Shown here piece by piece: positions 58,204 to 64,000 of a stretch of DNA of 64,000 bases (position 1 is the first letter of the stretch; each line of letters opens with the position of its first letter). Both the position numbers and the translations under genes were made by a program. This stretch comes from Variovorax sp. OV700 (GTDB lineage: Bacteria > Pseudomonadota > Gammaproteobacteria > Burkholderiales > Burkholderiaceae_C): the NCBI RefSeq assembly GCF_900099805.1, contig NZ_FNDR01000004.1, forward strand, positions 559,667 to 623,666, read 5' to 3'. Below the pieces are notes generated by a model, which was given only the letters and a program-made list of their open reading frames with translations, ran no database searches and had not been told where the DNA came from.

Positions 58204-58482
58204 TTACTTCTTCTGGACTTTCTTGTCCGCGGGGTGCCCCTTGAACGTGCGCGTGAGCGCAAATTCGCCGAGCTTGTGGCCGACCATTTGATCGGTAATG
58301 TAGACAGGCACGTGCTGCTTGCCGTTGTGCACGGCAATGGTCAGGCCGATGAACTCGGGCAGAACCATCGAGCGGCGCGACCAGGTCTTGATCGGCTTCT
58401 TGTCCTTCGTCGTCACAGCCTTGTCGGCCTTGGCCACGAGGTGATGGTCAACAAACGGACCCTTTTTGAGAGAGCGAGTCAT
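58204..58482 (-). CDS. rpsS: 30S ribosomal protein S19
   Basis: 92 residues. [38 protein letters not shown] and [16 protein letters not shown] are diagnostic. It lies between rplB and rplV with short spacers. Confidence 0.97.
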   Translation of the reverse strand: MTRSLKKGPFVDHHLVAKADKAVTTKDKKPIKTWSRRSMVLPEFIGLTIAVHNGKQHVPVYITDQMVGHKLGEFALTRTFKGHPADKKVQKK

Positions 58483-58492
58483 TTGCTATCCC

Positions 58493-59317
58493 TTACTTCT
58501 TGCGGCGCGACACGATAAAGACCTGCGTGCGCTTGTTGTTACGGGTACGGTAGCCCTTGGTCAGGTTGCCCCATGGGTCGACAGGATGGCGGCCTTCGCC
58601 GGTCTTGCCTTCGCCACCACCGTGCGGGTGGTCGACCGGGTTCATCACCACGCCGCGAACGGTCGGGCGAATACCCATGTGACGCTTCACACCGGCCTTG
58701 CCGAGTTGGCGCAGGCTGTGCTCTTCGTTTGCGACTTCACCGATGGTGGCGCGGCATTCGATGTGGATGCGGCGCACCTCACCCGAACGCATGCGGACCT
58801 GGGCGTAGACGCCTTCGCGAGCCAGCAACGTGGCCGACGTACCAGCCGAACGTGCGATCTGCGCGCCCTTGCCGGGTTGCAGTTCGATGCAGTGGATCGT
58901 CGAGCCGACCGGAATGTTGCGGATCGGCAGCGTGTTGCCGGCGCGGATCGGGGCTTCCGAACCGCTCAGCAGCGTTGCACCGGCTTCAAGACCGCGCGGG
59001 GCGATGATGTAGCGGCGCTCGCCGTCGGCGTAGCAGACCAGAGCAATGTGGGCGGTACGGTTCGGGTCGTATTCGATGCGTTCGACCTTGGCCGGGATGC
59101 CGTCCTTGTTGCGCACGAAGTCGACAACGCGATAGTGATGCTTGTGACCACCGCCGCGATGGCGAATCGTGATGTGACCGTTGTTGTTGCGACCGGCAGC
59201 CTGGAACTGCGGCTCGAGCAACGGCGCGTGAGGGGCACCCTTGTACAGGTGGTCCCGCGAAATCTTCACCGCGCCGCGTTGGCCCGGCGAAGTGGGTTTC
59301 ATCTTGATGACGGCCAT
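58493..59317 (-). CDS. rplB: 50S ribosomal protein L2
   Basis: 274 residues. [21 protein letters not shown], the RNA-binding [16 protein letters not shown] and the peptidyl-transferase loop [26 protein letters not shown] are present. ATG 59317 is 2 bases after rplW. Confidence 0.97.
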   Translation of the reverse strand: MAVIKMKPTSPGQRGAVKISRDHLYKGAPHAPLLEPQFQAAGRNNNGHITIRHRGGGHKHHYRVVDFVRNKDGIPAKVERIEYDPNRTAHIALVCYADGERRYIIAPRGLEAGATLLSGSEAPIRAGNTLPIRNIPVGSTIHCIELQPGKGAQIARSAGTSATLLAREGVYAQVRMRSGEVRRIHIECRATIGEVANEEHSLRQLGKAGVKRHMGIRPTVRGVVMNPVDHPHGGGEGKTGEGRHPVDPWGNLTKGYRTRNNKRTQVFIVSRRKK

Positions 59318-59319
59318 GA

Positions 59320-59655
59320 TTAAGCGCCTTCCCCGACGAGGTTGAGCTCTTGACCGGGCTTCAGGGTCACATAGGCCTTGCGAACATTGTCGCGGCGGCC
59401 GATGGACTTGCCAAAGCGCTTGGTCTTGCCCTTGGTGTTGAGCACCGACACGCCCTGGACTTCGACCTTGAACATCAGTTCGACAGCGGCCTTGATCTCG
59501 GGCTTGGTGGCGTCTTGCAGCACCTTGAAAGTGACAGCGTTCGACTTCTCGCCGACCATCGTTGCCTTTTCGGACACGATCGGGGCGACCAGCACCGCCA
59601 TCAGGCGGCCTTCTTCGAACGTACGTTCAGCGGCGGTAGGGTTCACGCGGCTCAT
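59320..59655 (-). CDS. rplW: 50S ribosomal protein L23
   Basis: 111 residues. [22 protein letters not shown] and [19 protein letters not shown] are conserved; L23 forms the nascent-chain docking site. ATG 59655 overlaps the rplD stop (ATGA). A short N-terminal extension before [12 protein letters not shown] is usual in this group. Confidence 0.96.
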
Positions 59656-60272
59656 GCGAACATCTCCTTGAGCTTGTCGACGGCACCCTTGGTGACCAGC
59701 ACCTTCTTGTAGTGGACCAGCGACACCGGATCGGCGTAGCGGGGTTCGACCACGAGGATGTTGACCAGATTGCGCGAGGCAAGGTACAGGTTTTCGTCGA
59801 CTTCTTCGGCGATCACGAGCACGGACTCGAGATTCATTGCCTTGAAACGGGCTGCCAGCGGCTTCGTCTTGGGCGAGTCCACGGTCAGCGAATCCACCAC
59901 GGCCAGACGGCCTTCGCGAGCGAGCTGCGAGAAGATGGCGGCCATGCCGGCGCGGTACATCTTCTTGTTGATCTTCTGCGAGAAGTTTTCGTCAGGCATG
60001 TTCGGGAAAATCCGGCCACCCCCGCGCCACAGCGGCGAGGACGTCATACCGGCACGGGCGCGGCCCGTTCCCTTTTGCTTGAAAGGCTTCTTGGTCGAGT
60101 GCTTGACCTGCTCGCGATCCTTCTGGGCGCGCGTGCCTTGGCGGGCGTTGGCCTGGAATGCAACGACGATCTGGTGAACCAGGTCTTCGTTGTAGTCACG
60201 GCCGAACACGGTCTCGGGGGCGTCGTACTTCGACGCGGCCTGGCCTTGTTCGTTCAGGAGTTCGAGTTGCAT
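59652..60272 (-). CDS. rplD: 50S ribosomal protein L4
   Basis: 206 residues. [30 protein letters not shown], the long loop [25 protein letters not shown] and the ending [15 protein letters not shown] are conserved. In E. coli L4 represses its own operon through the mRNA leader; the long leader before rplC is compatible with that. The ATG overlaps the rplC stop by one base. Confidence 0.97.
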
Positions 60273-60952
60273 TACTTCGCTCCTTCAGCCGCTTGCGGCT
60301 TGGCCTTGATGGCGGGACGCACGGTGACAAAGCCACCCTTTGCGCCCGGGATCGCGCCCTTGATGAGCAACAGTTGACGCGCTTCGTCGATGCGGAACAC
60401 ATCGAGGTTTTGCGTGGTCTTGGTGACGTCGCCGAGGTGGCCCGTCATGCGCTTGCCGGGGAACACGCGACCGGGGTCTTGTGCCATGCCGATCGAGCCG
60501 GGAACGTTGTGCGAACGGCTGTTACCGTGCGACGCGCGTTGCGAGCTCATGTTGTGGCGCTTGATGGTGCCGGCGAAGCCCTTGCCGATCGAGGTGCCTT
60601 GCACGTCGACCTTCTGGCCCACCGAGAACACGCTGCTCGCGGCGATGACGCCGCCAGCCTTGTGCTGGTCAGCGGTGTCGGCGGTCACGCGGAATTCGCG
60701 GATGATTTCACCAGCTTCGACACCCGCCTTGGCGAGGTGGCCGGCTTGCGGCTTGGTCACGCGCGATGCTTTGCGCGAACCGAACGTCACTTGCAGTGCG
60801 ACGTAGCCGTCGGTCTCTTGCGACTTGATCTGGGTCACACGGTTGTTGGACACATCCACCACCGTGACAGGAACTGCGTCCCCGTCATCGGTGAAGAGAC
60901 GCATCATCCCCACCTTGCGGCCCAGCAACCCGAGGGAGTTGCTCAGACTCAT
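60272..60952 (-). CDS. rplC: 50S ribosomal protein L3
   Basis: 226 residues. [18 protein letters not shown] and the loop [23 protein letters not shown], which reaches the peptidyl-transferase centre, are conserved. It is the first ribosomal gene of this operon here because rpsJ is separated from it by 2.5 kb, a terminator and two unrelated genes. Confidence 0.97.
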
Positions 60953-61118
60953 TTGTTTTCTCCAAAAATGGAAGCTCCCTTCGCCGCTGCCACTTCAATT
61001 GGCGACAGCGTTTGGCCGATTCCCTGGGGGCACCCGGCCTGCGAAAGAAGGTTGATAAATCTCCGCTCCCGTGGCAACCACATGCAAGCATACGGACGCA
61101 ACAAGGGCAGAGCCAGCG

Positions 61119-61148
61119 ATTATAGCCCGCCATGCGGCCGCGGTGCAA
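61119..61148 (-). promoter_or_regulatory. Sigma-70 promoter for the rplC-led ribosomal operon
   Basis: On the minus strand TTGCAC (61143-61148) and TATAAT (61119-61124) are 18 bases apart, in the gap between the small secreted-protein gene and rplC. Transcription would start near 61112 and give a leader of about 160 bases before rplC. The perfect -10 box suggests strong expression, as expected for ribosomal genes. Confidence 0.72.
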
Positions 61149-61204
61149 GCAGCGTTGCAAAGCGGCCCCTGATGCGTGTTCAGCCCCGAAAAGTGCCGTT
61201 TTAC

Positions 61205-61750
61205 CTACTTGACCGGCATCGTGATGATGCTGTCGCCGCCCGGCGTGGGCTTCATTTCACCGGTGGATTTCAGCGCCGGTGCCGCCGTGCCTGTCTGGAC
61301 GGGGATGGAAATTGCGCTCGAGGCGCCGCCCTGGCTGATGAACACATTGAGGTAGGCCAGGCCTTCGCCCTCGCTCACCACGACCACGGTGGCCGTGGTT
61401 CGCTTGCCTTTTGGCAGCGTCAGCGTGTTGTTGCCTTCGAGCGTCAGTCCACGCTCGGCACTCAGGCGCACCGTGGCGCCCTCGGCCTCGGTTACGTGAT
61501 CGAACTGCAGCACGATGGGCGTCGCGCGGCCTACCTGCGGCACGGCGTCGAGTCGGTATTGGAGCTTGACGCCGGAGCCTCCGGGCTTTTGCGCTGCCGT
61601 GGTCATGGGAGCGTTCCGGTGCTGAACTGCGGGCTGCCTGGGCTTGGCGCTGCGCGTCTCGGCCTCCCCGTCTGCCGCAGCCGGTACCGACAGCGTGGCC
61701 AGCGCGAGGCACGCGACGGCCAACATCGAGTTCGAGCGGCGAAAGTTCAC
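61205..61750 (-). CDS. Exported protein of unknown function, partner of the metalloprotease lipoprotein gene
   Basis: 181 residues from GTG 61750, with AGGAAGG seven bases upstream. Signal peptide to about residue 26 (ALATLSVPAAA). The mature part has a linker rich in Ala, Arg and Gln and then beta-rich sequence with LQYRLDAVPQVGRATPIVLQF, TVRLSAERGLTLEG, TLPKGKRTTATVVVVSEGEGLAYLNVF. This looks like a beta-sandwich, possibly binding the protease or an envelope target. It starts 14 bases after the protease gene. Confidence 0.72.
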   Translation of the reverse strand: MNFRRSNSMLAVACLALATLSVPAAADGEAETRSAKPRQPAVQHRNAPMTTAAQKPGGSGVKLQYRLDAVPQVGRATPIVLQFDHVTEAEGATVRLSAERGLTLEGNNTLTLPKGKRTTATVVVVSEGEGLAYLNVFISQGGASSAISIPVQTGTAAPALKSTGEMKPTPGGDSIITMPVK

Positions 61751-61764
61751 GGCAGCCCTTCCTG

Positions 61765-63354
61765 TTACTGGATTGAGACGTTGAAGCATGTCTGCGCTCC
61801 GGAATTGTTGAGATCCGACACCGCAAGAACGTACTCGCCGGCCGGCAGGCTGACCGCGTTGCTTTCTCGCGCGATGAACCCGCCCCTGAAGACGTCGAAA
61901 TCGGGATTGGACCCGGGGGGGCCGCCGTTGACGACGATCTGGTAGCTGCGGCTGGCAGGCGCGGTGAAGCGAAGATAGGAGAAGCTGCCCAGCTTGTTGT
62001 CGAAACCCTCGGTATTGGAGACGCACGCCTGCGTCGGTGCGCCGCCGACGGTCGCGGGCCTGTACATCGGCAGCGTGATCGGCATTCCCCCGTCATTCGT
62101 CTCCGCGCCGCCGTAGGGATCGTCGGTAACGTGGATGCTTTGAGCGGTGAGCAGGGCCGCCAGCTGTGCGGCGCTCGCCGGTGCCGTCGCGTTGAAGGCC
62201 GCCGCGAAAGGATGGATCGAGGTGACGGCCGTGCCGCTCCTGAACTGACTTCCGGTCAGCGTGTCATGGATTGGCTTGAAACCGACCTGCTGGTTGAGAT
62301 TCCAGAAAATCGACTGAATCGAAGGTTCACGGTACCAGCCTGGCGTGGTTGCGGCACCGGCAGCGAGGTCGATGTTGGCGCCGGGCAATGACTGCTGCGG
62401 GCCAATTGAATCGACATAGTTCCTGCGTCCAAGTGCAATGCCCGACCATGCATTGCCCCAACCTTCAGAGAAGGCAAGCCGGCGATCGAGCCGGTCGTTC
62501 TGCCCATGCTCACCGCCTATTGAGTCGTCGCGGCTCAGGGCAGATTGGTAGTAGTGCCCCCACTCATGCGCGATCACCGAACTGTCGTATTCGTCGGTGT
62601 CCGAATCTTCCTTCCCGAGCACATAGATTTCGGCGCCACTGCTTCTGTTGACGAAGAAAGTGGTGCCGATCTGCCCCGCGGCAACGCTGCCAGTAGACGG
62701 CGCATTGTTGACGCTCCAGTACACACGCAGCAGCGGAAACGTGGTGGCCGGCGCGACCGAGGCCACCTTCTGCATCGCGGTATAGACCGTATCGAGTACG
62801 GCAAACGGCCCCGCCGCCCGATCGCCGGTGTAGCTCGATCCGCCCCAGCCCGACGGCGCGTGGATGTCGCGAACCATGGCCACCGCACCCGACGAGAAAG
62901 CGGGGGTCTGCATGCTGTACAGCGCGCCGGAGCGGGTGTTGTCGCGAACCGTGACATCCCAGCTTGCGCCCGGACCGCTGCGGGCCAGTTGGGCCTTGAC
63001 GCGCACAGCGATGGCGGTGTTTGCGGGCACGGACACCGAGTAGGCGCCGTTGTCGTCGGTGGTCGTCGCCGCCAGTTGCGTGGAAGTTGCCTCATCGAGC
63101 ACTTCCACTGGTGCGCCGCGCACCGGCTTGGACTCGGCGCTGGCGTAAACCAGCGCGCCATTCGGATTTGGGATGGATTCATAGGTGGCCGTGCCGCTCA
63201 GCGTCACCTGGCTCGCCGCCCCTGGCGTCACCGGCAAGAAGGGAAGGCCACCACCGCCCCCGCCTCCCCCGCCCCCACCGCCGCAACCGGCCAGAAGCGC
63301 TGCTGCCGCGATGCACGCCATCAAACCCGACGCGAAAGAGAAGCTTTGTCTCAT
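61765..63354 (-). CDS. Lipoprotein zinc metalloprotease (HExxH) with polyglycine linker
   Basis: 529 residues from ATG 63354. Lipobox LLAGC with Cys24, followed by 12 consecutive glycines. Residues about 50-125 look like a carboxypeptidase regulatory-like beta domain ([24 protein letters not shown]). The zinc site is HEWGH at 263-267, with a possible third ligand Glu297 in FSEGWGNAW. The C-terminus (about 440-529) resembles a pre-peptidase (PPC) beta-sandwich with [16 protein letters not shown] and GEYVLAVSD. It is probably exposed on the outer membrane or periplasm. Its position between rpsJ and rplC is abnormal. Confidence 0.82.
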   Translation of the reverse strand: MRQSFSFASGLMACIAAAALLAGCGGGGGGGGGGGGLPFLPVTPGAASQVTLSGTATYESIPNPNGALVYASAESKPVRGAPVEVLDEATSTQLAATTTDDNGAYSVSVPANTAIAVRVKAQLARSGPGASWDVTVRDNTRSGALYSMQTPAFSSGAVAMVRDIHAPSGWGGSSYTGDRAAGPFAVLDTVYTAMQKVASVAPATTFPLLRVYWSVNNAPSTGSVAAGQIGTTFFVNRSSGAEIYVLGKEDSDTDEYDSSVIAHEWGHYYQSALSRDDSIGGEHGQNDRLDRRLAFSEGWGNAWSGIALGRRNYVDSIGPQQSLPGANIDLAAGAATTPGWYREPSIQSIFWNLNQQVGFKPIHDTLTGSQFRSGTAVTSIHPFAAAFNATAPASAAQLAALLTAQSIHVTDDPYGGAETNDGGMPITLPMYRPATVGGAPTQACVSNTEGFDNKLGSFSYLRFTAPASRSYQIVVNGGPPGSNPDFDVFRGGFIARESNAVSLPAGEYVLAVSDLNNSGAQTCFNVSIQ

Positions 63355-63439
63355 GCTGTGCTGCCCGTGTTGTCCGCTGACCGATGCCTCTCGATGGTGG
63401 GAGAGGCCGCCGCCGGCGAGGATGCCACATCCGCGCGCC

Positions 63440-63479
63440 AAAAAACAAAGCCCGCCTGCATTTCTGCAGTCGGGCTTTG
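63440..63479 (-). terminator. Rho-independent terminator downstream of rpsJ
   Basis: On the minus strand CAAAGCCCGACTGCA / TGCAGGCGGGCTTTG forms a 15-base stem with one mismatch and a GAAA loop (63446-63479), followed by six T (63440-63445). It is 30 bases after the rpsJ stop and shows that tuf-rpsJ transcription ends here rather than continuing into rplC. Confidence 0.9.
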
Positions 63480-63508
63480 TCACAAGATGCGGCGCGAGGC
63501 CGCAGTAC

Positions 63509-63823
63509 TTATTGCAGCTTGATTTCGACGTCCACACCGGCCGGCAGGTCGAGCTTCATGAGCGCGTCCACGGTCTTGTCGGTCGGGTCGACGATGTCCA
63601 TCAGGCGCTGGTGCGTGCGGATCTCGAGCTGGTCGCGCGACGTCTTGTTGACGTGCGGTGAGCGCAGGATGTCGAAACGCTTCATGCGGGTCGGCAGGGG
63701 CACGGGGCCCTTGACGATCGCGCCGGTGCGCTTGGCGGTATCAACGATTTCGGCTGCCGACTGGTCGATCAGCTTGTAGTCGAACGCCTTCAGGCGGATG
63801 CGGATTTTTTGCTTGGTAGCCAT
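63509..63823 (-). CDS. rpsJ: 30S ribosomal protein S10
   Basis: 104 residues. [52 protein letters not shown] and [14 protein letters not shown] are conserved; S10 also acts as transcription antitermination factor NusE. It follows tuf by 21 bases and is followed by a terminator. Confidence 0.97.
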   Translation of the reverse strand: MATKQKIRIRLKAFDYKLIDQSAAEIVDTAKRTGAIVKGPVPLPTRMKRFDILRSPHVNKTSRDQLEIRTHQRLMDIVDPTDKTVDALMKLDLPAGVDVEIKLQ

Positions 63824-63844
63824 GATGATTCCTTTGCGTCCGGC

Positions 63845-64000
63845 TTAGATGTCGAGGATCTTGGCCACGACGCCCGAACCCACGGTACGGCCGCCTTCAC
63901 GGATAGCGAAGCGCAGGCCTTCTTCCATCGCGATCGGGTTGATCAGCTTCACGGTGATGCTGACGTTGTCGCCAGGCATGACCATTTCCTTGTCCTTGGG
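63845..64000 (-). CDS. tuf: Elongation factor Tu (C-terminal fragment)
   Basis: The last 51 codons are inside the window. The frame reads [39 protein letters not shown] and [11 protein letters not shown], then TAA, the unmistakable EF-Tu C-terminal domain III. The gene runs off the right edge. Its position before rpsJ is typical of the str-S10 region. Confidence 0.97.
   Translation of the reverse strand, partial: PKDKEMVMPGDNVSITVKLINPIAMEEGLRFAIREGGRTVGSGVVAKILDI

Overview
The window looks like chromosomal DNA of a high-GC betaproteobacterium of the Comamonadaceae, most likely Variovorax or a close relative. This rests on the S10 ribosomal genes, the atpIBEFHAGDC order, the dat-ybeD-lipB-lipA block, the partial EIIA-HPr-EI phosphotransfer set and the general codon and GC character. 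It is an inference from gene content, not from a database match. No tRNA, rRNA, CRISPR array, prophage or insertion sequence was seen. Almost all of the sequence is coding and no gene-free stretch exceeds 300 bases.

Layout. 1-4354 (+): a BMP-type (nucleoside-like) ABC importer ending in a cysteine hydrolase. 4359-7220: a divergent Rossmann protein, then lemA with two TPM-domain genes. 7477-14529 (mostly -): the complete ligase-associated DNA damage response set (MBL exonuclease, ATP-dependent ligase, Lhr-type helicase, PdeM phosphoesterase) with trxC embedded on the other strand. This block is full of a palindromic GC-rich repeat that is translated in frame inside two of the genes. 14600-18407 (-): a DUF3617 protein, NAD synthetase and a pair of related unknown proteins. 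18584-24544 (-): a ROK regulator, a ribose-type ABC importer and a Gfo/Idh/MocA dehydrogenase. 24694-32468 (-): the F1Fo ATP synthase operon, with an extra lipoprotein gene between atpG and atpD. 32626-42577 (+): dat, ybeD, lipB and lipA run straight into a tightly overlapped cassette (glycosyltransferase, LmbE-like protein, dehydrogenase, sugar aminotransferase, adenylate-forming enzyme, permease). 42615-44655 (+): an AraC regulator, an EamA exporter and a small unknown protein. 44663-49396 (-): an oxidoreductase, a CpxA/CpxR-like two-component system, a DUF4260-like protein, a Spy/CpxP-like lipoprotein and a small repeat protein. 49537-52788 (-): EI, HPr, EIIA, a candidate micro-ORF and a lipoprotein. 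52879-55834: redox genes (TlpA-like protein, cytochrome c', cytochrome b561, a GNAT protein, peroxiredoxin). 55929-64000 (-): the S10 operon and the end of tuf.

Most notable: (1) three tandem 156-bp palindromic repeat units fused in frame to the helicase N-terminus and one more fused to the exonuclease C-terminus, both preserving the ATGA stop/start overlaps of the repair operon; (2) the S10 operon is split, with tuf-rpsJ ending in its own terminator, then a zinc-metalloprotease lipoprotein gene and a secreted-protein gene, then a strong promoter restarting at rplC; (3) a lipA-linked sugar-modification cassette with an altered LmbE metal motif; (4) a cysteine-bearing lipoprotein gene inside the ATP synthase operon.
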